From positions 1,105,701 through 1,169,700 of the forward strand of contig CBDDLR010000002.1 of NCBI GenBank assembly GCA_965230765.1: a DNA stretch of 64,000 nt, read 5' to 3'. The DNA is from Sunxiuqinia sp965230765 (GTDB lineage: Bacteria; Bacteroidota; Bacteroidia; Bacteroidales; Prolixibacteraceae). How positions within the stretch are numbered: position 1 is the stretch's first letter; every line of letters starts with the position of its first letter. The position numbers were made by a program, and so were the translations under genes. The notes under the pieces were generated by a model. It had not been told where the DNA came from, searched no databases, and worked only from the letters and a program-made list of their open reading frames with translations. This document shows, piece by piece, positions 51,681 through 60,157 of this stretch.

Positions 51681-51739
51681 TTGGATAGAGCACCTGACTA
51701 CGGATCAGGAGGTTAGGGGTTCGAGTCCCTTCAGGTTCA
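51666..51739 (+). tRNA. tRNA-Arg (anticodon ACG)
   Basis: Acceptor GGACCTG pairs with CAGGTTC (one G-U), followed by discriminator A; CCA is not fully encoded (CCT follows). The D-arm is AGCTTAATTGGATAGAGC. The anticodon stem CCTGA/TCAGG holds loop CTACGGA with anticodon ACG. The T-arm is AGGGG-TTCGAGT-CCCTT. The tyrosine recombinase remnant begins about 115 bases downstream, consistent with an element integrated next to this tRNA. Confidence 0.96.
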
Positions 51740-51856
51740 CCTTCAGATAACCAAGCAGTTACACCACAAACTGACTTGGTTTTTTCTTTTAAAATCCTTC
51801 CGGTTTACACGGTTTTTTGGCTTCTATGTAAACCAAGATGTAAACCAAATTACATC

Positions 51857-53076
51857 ATGAATACCTCAATTTCTGTTGTATGTTACAAATCCAAAACTTT
51901 AGCTAATGGTGAAAATCCTTTAATGCTTCAAATCTGTAAAGATCGTAAGCGGAAGTACAAGAGTTTAGGGCTTTCTGTTAACAAAAAGTTCTGGGACTTT
52001 AAAAAGAACCGTCCCAAGCCTAATTGTCCTAATGGTGAATACATCCAACAAATCATTTTAAACAAGACTGCTGAACTGCAAAGACAAATTCTCAATTACG
52101 GAGTGGAAGAAAAAGAATTCACCGTTGGAAACCTTATCAATGGTAAAAAAACAAAAAGTAGTAGAATCGAAAGTTGGTGACTTCTTTCAAGAACTCATTC
52201 ACGGACTGGACAAAGAAGAAAAACTAGGTAGCAAGAAAGTTCACAATGAAACTTTAAATTCCATTCGTACATTCTCAAAAGGGAAATCTAAACTTTACTT
52301 TCTCTGATATTGATGTTGACTGGTTAAACCGATATGAAAAATGGTTACGTACAAATAATAACAAAGAGACCACTATTGGCATTAGGTTTAGAACCTTACG
52401 GAGTGCCTATAACAAAGCTATTAAAGCAAAAGAAGCACATAAGGACAACTACCCTTTTGATGAGTTTAAAGTCAGCAAATTCAATGTTAAAACTAAGAAA
52501 CGAGCAATTTCAAAATCTGAGATTCTAAAAATCATGAAAGTTGATCTAAGTAAAGAGAAACCAACTGTTCAACTTGCAAAAGACCTGTTCCTATTTAGCT
52601 ACTTATGTAGTGGAATGAATTTCACTGATATAGCAAACCTCAAACCTGATTACATTTCAGGCAACCAATTACAATATATTAGGCAAAAGACAAGTCAAAA
52701 AATTAATGTTTTGCTTGTACCTGATGCAATCAATTTACTATTGAAGTACAAAGCTAATTCTGAAAGTTCAGGGTACTCCTTCCCTATTCTTAATAGTCAG
52801 ATTCACAAAACAGCCAAACAAAAACAATATAGAATACATAAAGTTTTGGGGCAGACTGATAAAGGATTAAAGCGAATTGCTGAACTGTGCAAAATAAAGA
52901 TCAACCTTACAAGCTATGTAGCCAGACATTCATTTGCAACCATACTTAAAAACTCTGGTGTTAATATTGCTCTTATTAGTGAAGCTCTTGGACACTCAGA
53001 ATTATCAACAACACAGATTTATCTGGACAGCTTTGAAAATTCACAAGTTAAAGAAGCAATGAAACATTTGCTCTAA
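51857..53076 (+). pseudogene. Tyrosine recombinase (integrase) with two frameshifts
   Basis: Three reading frames together give a full Bacteroidota-type integrase of about 405 residues. The arm-binding domain (MNTSISVVCYKSKTLANGEN to FTVGNLING) is in one frame. A middle SAM-like part (KVVESKVGDFFQELIHGLDK) is in a second. The catalytic domain (LFSYLCSGMNFTDIANL, SYVARHSFATIL, ALGHSELSTTQIYL with the tyrosine) is in a third. The shifts lie in A-runs near 52145 and 52277. The gene is dead, or the reads miscounted homopolymers. Its place beside tRNA-Arg marks the left end of an integrated element. Confidence 0.85.
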
Positions 53077-53127
53077 AAAAAATATCCGTCTTGAATATAA
53101 TATTTGAGGCGGATATTTATTCATTTT

Positions 53128-53907
53128 ATGAAAAATAAGATAACTTTGATAGATGTCCTAACCTTAGAAAAATTTCTATTGATGATTAATAAGAAAGAAT
53201 ATTCTTTGCTTTTAATACAAACTGTTGGAAGACTATTTACTAAAACAAGAAAATTTGTTGACGAAAATGAAGATATACTTGAGTTGACAAAGGATAATCC
53301 ACCTCAATTGTTAATTGAGGATAAGTCAAAAAGTTCACCCTTTAAATTTTCTATTTTCAATCCTTATCAAGATTCTAATAATAAGATATTATTCAATATA
53401 GAATTTAATCCTAAAAGTAATATTTCAATTACAGCTAGAAAGGTTGCAGCTGATGAAAAAGTAGTTTTCACATATTTGGAACAATGGACTAAGTTGATAC
53501 GACAATACAATGAAATAAGTTTAACTCCAGAAGAAAACATCCTAAAAGAATATGAAAAAGAATTCTATGATAGCTTTGAAATTATAGATGATGATGCAGA
53601 CACTCACCCTTACGAGATAGAAAAACAGGTAATGATACATAATTACTTTGTTAAAGTAATTGAGGTCTTGGAGATAGATAATAAAGGAAATACTGAACTA
53701 ATAGAAGAAGCAAGGCAGATAAAAGAGGATATTCCCAACATGACAAAAAGAACTACGATAAAAAGGATTAGTTCTTTTTTTGCTAAAGTTCGAAAGAAGG
53801 GATTACCATTATTAAAAGAAGTTCTTGAATTGGGGAAAAAGGAGTTTTTTAAAAGAGCAATTACCAATGGGTTAGATATGATTAGTGAGATAACCGCTTT
53901 GTTATGA
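53128..53907 (+). CDS. Hypothetical protein in defence-like cluster
   Basis: This 259-residue protein has no signal or membrane helix. It begins MKNKITLIDVLTLEKFLLM; an upstream TTG is a weaker start. The middle (LFNIEFNPKSNISITARKV) is beta-rich, then an acidic helical part (DSFEIIDDDADTHPYEIEKQ) and a basic C-terminal helix pair (KRISSFFAKVRKKGLPLLKE) follow. I do not recognise the family. It is first in a same-strand series with the 115-residue protein and the Mrr-like nuclease. Confidence 0.6.
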   Translation: MKNKITLIDVLTLEKFLLMINKKEYSLLLIQTVGRLFTKTRKFVDENEDILELTKDNPPQLLIEDKSKSSPFKFSIFNPYQDSNNKILFNIEFNPKSNISITARKVAADEKVVFTYLEQWTKLIRQYNEISLTPEENILKEYEKEFYDSFEIIDDDADTHPYEIEKQVMIHNYFVKVIEVLEIDNKGNTELIEEARQIKEDIPNMTKRTTIKRISSFFAKVRKKGLPLLKEVLELGKKEFFKRAITNGLDMISEITALL

Positions 53908-53944
53908 TAGAACCATGATAAGAATAATTTAATTATAAGTTTCA

Positions 53945-54292
53945 ATGACAGGCATAAAGAAAGAAGAATTTGAAGTTTTAAGATATCACGTTTTTTTAGA
54001 CAAGTGTCTTAAGAAGAATAAACTGAATATATTAGGAAATCCAACTGGATTTGTAAGAGGCATTCCAAAGCAATTAGCAGATGATATGTTCATACTTGCT
54101 CTAGATAGAATAGGACAAGAATTATCAAAAGAGACCCTTGAAAGGTTGAAATACATTTGCGAATATTTTTTAAGCCAAAAATCAAAAAGAAGAATTACAA
54201 TTGATAATGATGAAAATCGTTTCATTTATGACAAGTTTAGTGTCTATGAGAATCAATTAGAACAAATTAAAAGTTTGTTAAAACAGTTATAA
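53945..54292 (+). CDS. Small helical hypothetical protein
   Basis: This 115-residue, lysine-rich, mostly helical protein contains NPTGFVRGIPKQLADDMFIL and a C-terminal helix with YENQLEQIKSLLKQL. It has no catalytic motif. It lies 37 bp after the preceding hypothetical gene and 26 bp before the Mrr-like nuclease gene, so the three are probably one transcript. Function unknown. Confidence 0.6.
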   Translation: MTGIKKEEFEVLRYHVFLDKCLKKNKLNILGNPTGFVRGIPKQLADDMFILALDRIGQELSKETLERLKYICEYFLSQKSKRRITIDNDENRFIYDKFSVYENQLEQIKSLLKQL

Positions 54293-54318
54293 ATAATTTT
54301 AAGCTATCGATAATTAAT

Positions 54319-55065
54319 ATGGACATTTACGAGTTTGCAAGTAAATTATCTGAATTACAAAAGTTCACTGTACCATCACACATTTCAGGGATACAAAAAG
54401 TTTCTGAGCATCTAAGTTCTCAGCAAAATAAAATGAAGAAAATAGGTGAGGCAATTCAACAATACTATCAACCACTTAATCTTGTTTTACCACCAAATTA
54501 TCAAGATGTAATTCTTCATAGTTTACGGGATTTTGATCGAATAGCCAAAATGCTAAACTCCACAATGTCAGACTTATCTGCATTTGAGTTCAATCTTGAA
54601 GATTTTGAAGAAGAACAACAAGAAGAGAGGAAAATAATCAAGTTAGTTGATAATACAAAAACGATTATTAAAAGCATTTATGAACAACATGATTTAATTC
54701 AAATTGTAAAACCAAGAGATTTTGAAAAAATTGTTGCTGAATTATTATATGATAAAGGCTATAAGGTTCAATTAACAAAGCAGACCTGTGATGGAGGATA
54801 TGACATTCTTGCACTAAAAAAAATTGATGGATTTCCTTTTAAATTGCTTGTAGAATGCAAACGTTATAAAAATACTGTTGGGATAGAAATAATTAGAAGT
54901 TTTTGTGATGTAATAAATCGTGAAAATGCTAACAAAGGAGTGATTTTTACAACATCCTATTTTTCTAAACCATCAATTGATCGTCAATCAGAAATGGGAA
55001 CAATTTTAGATTTAAGAAATAGAGATGATTTAATAGAATGGATTATTAATTATTATGAGAAGTAA
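54319..55065 (+). CDS. Mrr-like restriction endonuclease
   Basis: This 248-residue protein has a helical N-terminal half (KVSEHLSSQQNKMKKIGEAI) and a C-terminal Mrr_cat PD-(D/E)XK nuclease domain. FEKIVAELLYDKGYKVQLTK is followed by the active-site set CDGGYDILA and LLVECKRYKN (Asp, then Glu-x-Lys), then GVIFTTSYFSKPSID. Mrr-type enzymes cut modified or foreign DNA. The membrane-protein gene starts directly after its stop codon, so the nuclease may be tied to a membrane partner. Confidence 0.85.
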   Translation: MDIYEFASKLSELQKFTVPSHISGIQKVSEHLSSQQNKMKKIGEAIQQYYQPLNLVLPPNYQDVILHSLRDFDRIAKMLNSTMSDLSAFEFNLEDFEEEQQEERKIIKLVDNTKTIIKSIYEQHDLIQIVKPRDFEKIVAELLYDKGYKVQLTKQTCDGGYDILALKKIDGFPFKLLVECKRYKNTVGIEIIRSFCDVINRENANKGVIFTTSYFSKPSIDRQSEMGTILDLRNRDDLIEWIINYYEK

Positions 55066-55902
55066 ATGCTCCACAAAATGCCCAAACCAAACGTAAAAAT
55101 CTTTTATAAAAGTTATAGTCCTTTTATTTTCGTACTCGCTTATATCTTGTTAATTCCAATATTTGCAACCATATATTTCTTTCTACCAGAACGTAGTTTT
55201 TATCATTCTACAGCAAAATATGAATATTCTAGTTTGCAAAAGGAAGCCGATGTTCTTATTGATTTATTTGAGAATGAATTCATTTCCAATAATTTGGAAT
55301 ATTCTACAGATTCAATAATTAACATCAATGGATGGACGCTTAAAATTAACAATATTAGGGTTAACTCACTTGATGTTGATGAATATCCAAAGAAATTTAA
55401 CTTCAGGATTACTACTCCAGTTGTTCACTCAAACAATATCGAACTTTATCTTAAACCAATAGTTTCTATTTTTATACCTGAAAAAGTTGTACGTAACTGT
55501 GAAGTTGTATGTCAAGTTGCATATTCAGATTCTAATACTTCCGTTCTTGATTCAATATTGCCAGGTATCAAAGGATTTTTTGACCTTTCAGATAGCTCTG
55601 ATACACTTGGACTAGTTCCTTTTCTTAATATTTCACCTGAACTTTGGAATAGAATCATCAATTTTGGAGAGGGATATGAAGGTTTCCCAAATAGGGAAAT
55701 AAAAGATCATTGGTTTAGGATGTTTTATTTGAGCGCAGGAATCGCAACATCAACTTTGATTGGTGACATTATACCTTTAACAAAAGCAGCTAGATTATGG
55801 ATTACAATTCAAGGATTTGTTTTTATAATAATAATTGGCTTATTCTTTAATGCATTGGCAAATAAGATTTCGAAGAAAACGAGAAAAAAGAAAAAGCGTT
55901 AG
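55066..55902 (+). CDS. Two-helix membrane protein with large external domain
   Basis: This 278-residue protein has a hydrophobic segment at about 19-41 (FIFVLAYILLIPIFATIYFF) and another near 240-262 (LWITIQGFVFIIIIGLFFN). A basic tail (KISKKTRKKKKR) marks the C-terminus as cytoplasmic. The 190 residues between would be periplasmic. I recognise no family. The start follows the Mrr-like stop at once (TAAATG), with an alternative ATG four codons later. Coupling to the nuclease suggests a joint role. Confidence 0.65.
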   Translation: MLHKMPKPNVKIFYKSYSPFIFVLAYILLIPIFATIYFFLPERSFYHSTAKYEYSSLQKEADVLIDLFENEFISNNLEYSTDSIININGWTLKINNIRVNSLDVDEYPKKFNFRITTPVVHSNNIELYLKPIVSIFIPEKVVRNCEVVCQVAYSDSNTSVLDSILPGIKGFFDLSDSSDTLGLVPFLNISPELWNRIINFGEGYEGFPNREIKDHWFRMFYLSAGIATSTLIGDIIPLTKAARLWITIQGFVFIIIIGLFFNALANKISKKTRKKKKR

Positions 55903-55926
55903 TACAATTTGAAATAAATAATATAA

Positions 55927-56646
55927 ATGGCAGATTTTTTAACTACGAATGGAACTTCTTATAGAATTGAAACAATTATTATTGAAGCAAAACAGGAACT
56001 CACACTAGTTTCACCTTATTTGCAACTATCAAAAACTTTTTATGAAAGATTAAAAGATGCTTCAAACAGAAAAGTTAGAATCAAGATTATTTATGGGAAG
56101 GATGAACTGAAACCTAATGAGAGAAACTCACTTGCAGAACTTGAAAATGTAGAACTATACTATTTTGAGAATCTACATGCTAAGTGTTATTTCAACGAAA
56201 CAGATATGGTAATTACCTCCATGAACATGTACGAATTTTCAGAAAAGAATAATAGGGAGATGGGGGTTCATATAACAAAGGAAGCAGATTCTGAACTTTA
56301 TAATAAAGCCTTTGATGAAGCAAGTTCAATAATACAATCCTCAGAGATAATACAACTAACTAAGACAAACAGGCAATTTAAAAATGAACTTGACAATCAA
56401 TCCCAAAACTCCAATGTGCATGAGAATAAGAATCTCCAAAGAGGATATTGCATAAGGTGTGAAACTAGAATCCCTTATGATATTGAGAAACCTTATTGTT
56501 GGGACTGCTTTACTACTTGGTCTCAGTTTGAGAACTATGATTATGAAGAAAATGTTTGCCATAGTTGTGGTGAATTTAGTGGGTCAACGATGGCTAAACC
56601 AGTTTGCTACAACTGCTATAAAAAATATGAAAAGTTAAGTCTGTAA
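55927..56646 (+). CDS. PLD-like domain protein with C-terminal zinc ribbons
   Basis: This 239-residue protein has an N-terminal phospholipase-D-like domain (AKQELTLVSPYLQLSKTFYE). Its single HKD-like motif reads ENLHAKCYFNETDMVITSMN with NREMG after it, as in PLD-fold nucleases or inactive sensors. The C-terminal 70 residues hold two zinc-ribbon-like units, CIRCETRIPYDIEKPYCWDC and CHSCGEFSGSTMAKPVCYNC. The combination suggests nucleic-acid cleavage or binding. It is 24 bp after the membrane-protein gene. Confidence 0.8.
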   Translation: MADFLTTNGTSYRIETIIIEAKQELTLVSPYLQLSKTFYERLKDASNRKVRIKIIYGKDELKPNERNSLAELENVELYYFENLHAKCYFNETDMVITSMNMYEFSEKNNREMGVHITKEADSELYNKAFDEASSIIQSSEIIQLTKTNRQFKNELDNQSQNSNVHENKNLQRGYCIRCETRIPYDIEKPYCWDCFTTWSQFENYDYEENVCHSCGEFSGSTMAKPVCYNCYKKYEKLSL

Positions 56647-56692
56647 AAATCAAAAAATAGTTTTCACACTTCTTTAAATAATTTCTGAATTA

Positions 56693-57583
56693 ATGAGTGA
56701 ACTACAGCCAATTTTTGGAACAGATCAAGAGGGTTTAAATAAATACTATAGTCCTGAATATGATGAACCATTATTAGAATATGTCAGAATTCTAGCAGAA
56801 AAACTTAGACCCATGACAGAAGAAAGCTACTATCATGGGTTTGGTTATTTCTATCTAATTGGGGTTTTTGCTGATAGATATTTTCTAAATAAAATCGATA
56901 AGGACAAAAGAGAAAATTACGATGATTCATTTGATATTCAGGAAACTATTAAAGCGTTAGGCTATGATGTAGATAAATTCTGGTACTTATTACTCTTTGT
57001 TAATGATTACAGCTTTGGATATTGTTGGAAAGGATTCAAATTAAATAAATCTCCAAAAGCTAAGATTGAGGAATTTGTCCAAAGAATTCTTAATAATGTT
57101 GAAACCTTAGATTTTGAGAGCAGTGAAATGGGAACTTTCAAAAAGCCTATGAAGATTTCACTAGAAATAAAAGGTAAACACAAATTTGTAATAGATGAAT
57201 CAGATTCAATATTCTCATTGTTATATATGTTGGCAAGTGAGCTAGAAAAAATTGAAGATGGAAGTCAAATAGCTACCAGCCATACCTCTGGATTCATTAA
57301 GGATGGCAAGTTTCAATATGATTTTTTATCTAATTCAATTCAAATATGGTACTTTGCCCAAATGTTTCTTTCATTTTTTGAACTTAGACCACCTCAAAAA
57401 ACTAAGTCAAAAAAGGGTTCATTAGTTTCATTGAATAAGTTGTTACTTATTTCCAGATTAATATTCATTATTGGCTTAACGAGGAAGGAAAGTTTTTTAG
57501 AGTCTGAAGATTCTTTGAAAGGATACCTGAAACAATATAAAAACTACAACATGAAAAATATGGCTAATGGTCTATATTCGTGA
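56693..57583 (+). CDS. Hypothetical protein, possible DNA-island cargo
   Basis: This 296-residue soluble, largely helical protein has charged segments (KLRPMTEESYYHGFGYFYLI) and a central KPMKISLEIKGKHKFVIDES. I recognise no family or active site. It continues the same-strand series from 53128 (46 bp after the PLD gene) and is followed by a 156-bp gap. Function unknown. Confidence 0.6.
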   Translation: MSELQPIFGTDQEGLNKYYSPEYDEPLLEYVRILAEKLRPMTEESYYHGFGYFYLIGVFADRYFLNKIDKDKRENYDDSFDIQETIKALGYDVDKFWYLLLFVNDYSFGYCWKGFKLNKSPKAKIEEFVQRILNNVETLDFESSEMGTFKKPMKISLEIKGKHKFVIDESDSIFSLLYMLASELEKIEDGSQIATSHTSGFIKDGKFQYDFLSNSIQIWYFAQMFLSFFELRPPQKTKSKKGSLVSLNKLLLISRLIFIIGLTRKESFLESEDSLKGYLKQYKNYNMKNMANGLYS

Positions 57584-57739
57584 TAGTTATCTTTTGGTTT
57601 CTGCTTTTCATTCAAAAAGGGAGTAGAAACTTGCCGTTTTTTTTCTCCATATAGACACTTCTGATACCCTTCATATTTGCATTGTCATTAAGACGGTTGA
57701 TAACATGTTGTTACGACTTTTCCCTTATGACAAAAAAAT

Positions 57740-58660
57740 ATGAGTAAAAAGATTTTTATAGAGCCTGAAATTAGAGTCTCAGGTTTAGAAGGTACAAGAA
57801 AGCCAGCTTTAGCTGCTTTCAATCGTGTCATTAGTAAAAAAAATGTAGAACAGCTTTTTGATAAAATGAAAGTTAAAGGTTTCAGAAAGGCTGAGCTAAT
57901 ACAAGTAGGTGTAGCAGAAAAAGCCTTAGATGAAGGTCTCAAATTGTTTGATATAAATAATAATGAGATTCCTCCTGAGAAATATGGTGAATATTATCTT
58001 TTGATTGATGGGCAGCACAGAACCTTTGCAGCCTCACACTACAATGATTATTTAGTAGAGTGCGGGGAAGAGCCAATTGAAATTCCTGCCATTGAGATAG
58101 AGTTGAAAAAGGGAGAAACCTATACTCAATACATCAATGAAGTTAATTACACTAAGAAACCATGGGTTAAAGAGGACTTTCTAAATAGTTCTGCTAATCT
58201 TAACCCAGGCGAAGATTTGTTACAGAAATTTAATGAGCTAATAAGGACTGAAGATAATCCGTCTGGCTTTCCTTTGTCAACATTAAATAAAATTTTTGCA
58301 ACAGGGTCAGGGTTAACACGCACTGATTTAATAAAACTTTGTGAGGGTTTAAAAGAGAAAGGAACAAAAAACAAAAAACCAATTATCCCAGATCATAATA
58401 TTCCAAGAGGAGAAAAGTTTATTGAGGTTTGTAGGAAGGTTGGATTTAGAGAGCCTGAAATTGCAAAACGATATCTGATAACACAGTTTAATAATCTTAT
58501 AATGGCGAGAGGGGAAGAATTTGCTTTCAAGGCTCTTAGTTCAATTACAAGAGAAGATATTACACAAATGGGAAATTCTAATGGACATTTATCAGAGCCA
58601 AATGTAATAGCTCATTTTCAAGTGCTGCGAAAAAGGATTGAAGAGCAAGTGGAAGAATAG
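57740..58660 (+). CDS. ParB/DGQHR-like protein
   Basis: This 306-residue protein carries YLLIDGQHRTFAASHYNDYL, which matches the nucleotide-binding DGQHR/DGNHR loop of ParB-Srx-fold and DndB-like proteins. VISKKNVEQLFDKMKVKGFR lies before it and a helical C-terminal half (KRYLITQFNNLIMARGEEFA) after. DndB-like and ParB-like proteins act in DNA modification control, partition or replication of mobile elements. No parA or dnd genes are in the window. Placement between the nuclease cluster and the HTH protein fits an integrated element. Confidence 0.65.
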   Translation: MSKKIFIEPEIRVSGLEGTRKPALAAFNRVISKKNVEQLFDKMKVKGFRKAELIQVGVAEKALDEGLKLFDINNNEIPPEKYGEYYLLIDGQHRTFAASHYNDYLVECGEEPIEIPAIEIELKKGETYTQYINEVNYTKKPWVKEDFLNSSANLNPGEDLLQKFNELIRTEDNPSGFPLSTLNKIFATGSGLTRTDLIKLCEGLKEKGTKNKKPIIPDHNIPRGEKFIEVCRKVGFREPEIAKRYLITQFNNLIMARGEEFAFKALSSITREDITQMGNSNGHLSEPNVIAHFQVLRKRIEEQVEE

Positions 58661-58972
58661 TTGTAATTTTTGCTAAGAACTAAAATCCTGTCAAAAATTT
58701 GTGAGATGGGATTTTAGTTTACATCTAAATGAATATTCTTCAATTCAGGAATTTTCAAACAATATTTTTTTACAGAAGTTACTTTTCCCGTAGAATTTAA
58801 GGGTGGTGGAAAATTGCGTGTTCATGATGTGGAAAAGTTGCGTTATTGATGTTGATTAGTTGCGCACCTATACACTACCTATTATACATTACCTATTAAT
58901 ATACACTACCAAATATAGGTGCTTTGCACATCTATTGGCATCACCTCGTTTTAAAAATTTAAATTTCAAAAA
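58661..58972. repeat. Iteron-like direct repeats framed by an inverted repeat
   Basis: TATACAYTACC occurs three times (58869, 58883, 58900), and the set is framed by a 9-bp inverted pair GCACCTATA (58864-58872) and TATAGGTGC (58914-58922). Just upstream GTGGAAAATTGCGT and GTGGAAAAGTTGCGT (58806, 58829) form another direct repeat, with a third partial GTTGCGC at 58859. The gene at 58973 encodes an HTH protein, so this could be its operator or a replication-origin-like site. Confidence 0.7.
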
Positions 58973-59839
58973 ATGAAATCATATACCGTTTTATCAAAAG
59001 ACATTAATAAATACAGAAAAGGCAATAACAAAAATACTGATATATGTCTCTACGCATATTTAAAATTGTGTAGTGATTATAGAACAGGAATATGTAGAGC
59101 AACTCAGAAAAAAATACATGAATTAAGTAAGATAAAATTTAGAACTCTTCAAAGTTCGCTTTCAAGAATAAGAGAAACAGAATTGGTCAATGTGAAACAC
59201 AAAAACAAAGGGATTAAAACAATGAATGTTTATCATTTTGATTTAAATCCTCCAAATTTCTTTTTTGTCAATAATTCCTTTTATTATACAGATATTGAAG
59301 TGAAAGAGAAAGGTCTGCTTTTATTGATAAAAAGCTTATGCATCAACAATACGAATGTAACTCTTTATAGCCGTAACAAAATTGCACAATTACTAGAGCA
59401 AGATAGAGGGACTATTTCCAAAATGATCAATAACCTGATACTAAAAAACATGATTTTAGAAGTTAAAAATGGATTTGTTCTTCCTGCTAATTACTTCCCA
59501 TTTTATTCTAAAGACAAAAAAAGTCCACATGAATATGAAAATTTTAATTCTTCAGATGAATTTGTTTTAAATTCAATTTTAGATTTTTGCAATGAAAAAG
59601 GGACTATACTATTTGTTTCAGATATTAAGCCTTTAAAGGTTCTTTTTGCAAATTACCCTTATACAGAAAAAGATTTTGAGAATTTGGATAAAGAAGCTAT
59701 TAGCAATTATTACCTTCCTGAAATATTGAGAAAAAGATGTCACAGCCTTCCTTCTAAGATCGAATCACTTAATTACTTTTTGAAAATATTGAACATTGAA
59801 TATGTAGAAGAAAAAGAAGAGGTTCATTTTACTCTCTAA
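58973..59839 (+). CDS. Helix-turn-helix protein, possible replication initiator or regulator
   Basis: This 288-residue protein has two apparent winged-helix domains. The first covers about residues 20-85 (YAYLKLCSDYRTGICRATQK, FRTLQSSLSRIRETELV). The second covers about 115-165 (NVTLYSRNKIAQLLEQDRGT, SKMINNLILKNMILEVKNG). Tandem winged helices of this kind occur in plasmid and phage initiators as well as regulators. The three direct repeats within an inverted frame directly upstream support binding there. A terminator follows. Whether it initiates replication or only regulates is open. Confidence 0.65.
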   Translation: MKSYTVLSKDINKYRKGNNKNTDICLYAYLKLCSDYRTGICRATQKKIHELSKIKFRTLQSSLSRIRETELVNVKHKNKGIKTMNVYHFDLNPPNFFFVNNSFYYTDIEVKEKGLLLLIKSLCINNTNVTLYSRNKIAQLLEQDRGTISKMINNLILKNMILEVKNGFVLPANYFPFYSKDKKSPHEYENFNSSDEFVLNSILDFCNEKGTILFVSDIKPLKVLFANYPYTEKDFENLDKEAISNYYLPEILRKRCHSLPSKIESLNYFLKILNIEYVEEKEEVHFTL

Positions 59840-59860
59840 AATTTGAATTAAAATCCAATG

Positions 59861-59925
59861 ATGTGAAAAGGATTCACATAATAACTATATTTGTAATAGG
59901 TTGAAAAGTCAGCCTATTTTTTTTT
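59861..59925 (+). promoter_or_regulatory. Dyad, promoter-like box and terminator in close succession
   Basis: ATGTGAA/TTCACAT forms a 7-bp dyad (59861-59879). It is followed by TATATTTG (59886-59893) and then by AATAGG/CCTATT with nine T (59895-59925), a terminator for the HTH gene. The promoter-like box directly before the terminator may be chance, or may drive a very short RNA. Confidence 0.45.
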
Positions 59926-59955
59926 GAAAATAACGTAAGCGTAAGGCATTGTTCT

Positions 59956-60110
59956 TGTACACGAAATCGCCAATTTCAAAACATCTCAGGAATAATAGCA
60001 ATAGCGTTCACGCCTATCTTATATGGGCGTGGGACTATTGTCTGTTTGAGATGTAGGTGTTTGGCGATACCTGTGTACAGATAGGCTTTCAGTTCCCACG
60101 CTTCTTTTTT
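59956..60110 (+). ncRNA. Long multi-helix hairpin, candidate structured RNA or leader
   Basis: Five helices stack in order. They are TGTACAC with GTGTACA (59956/60073), ATCGCCAA with TTGGCGAT (59966/60061), ACATCTCA with TGAGATGT (59981/60047), CAATAG with CTATTG (59999/60035), and CACGCC with GGCGTG (60009/60026). All pairs are exact, with small internal loops between. A T run follows at 60105-60110, and the FISUMP lipoprotein gene starts about 50 bases later. I do not recognise a known RNA family. A recombination site folding as single-stranded DNA is the main alternative. Confidence 0.55.
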
Positions 60111-60157
60111 ATATAGAATCCTGATCTTGGGGAACGGTGAAGGGAAAAAACAAAATC

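Noticed and set aside
60137..60157. GTG start for the FISUMP lipoprotein
   Set aside because: The ATG at 60158 gives a standard lipoprotein signal; the upstream codons add a polar leader.
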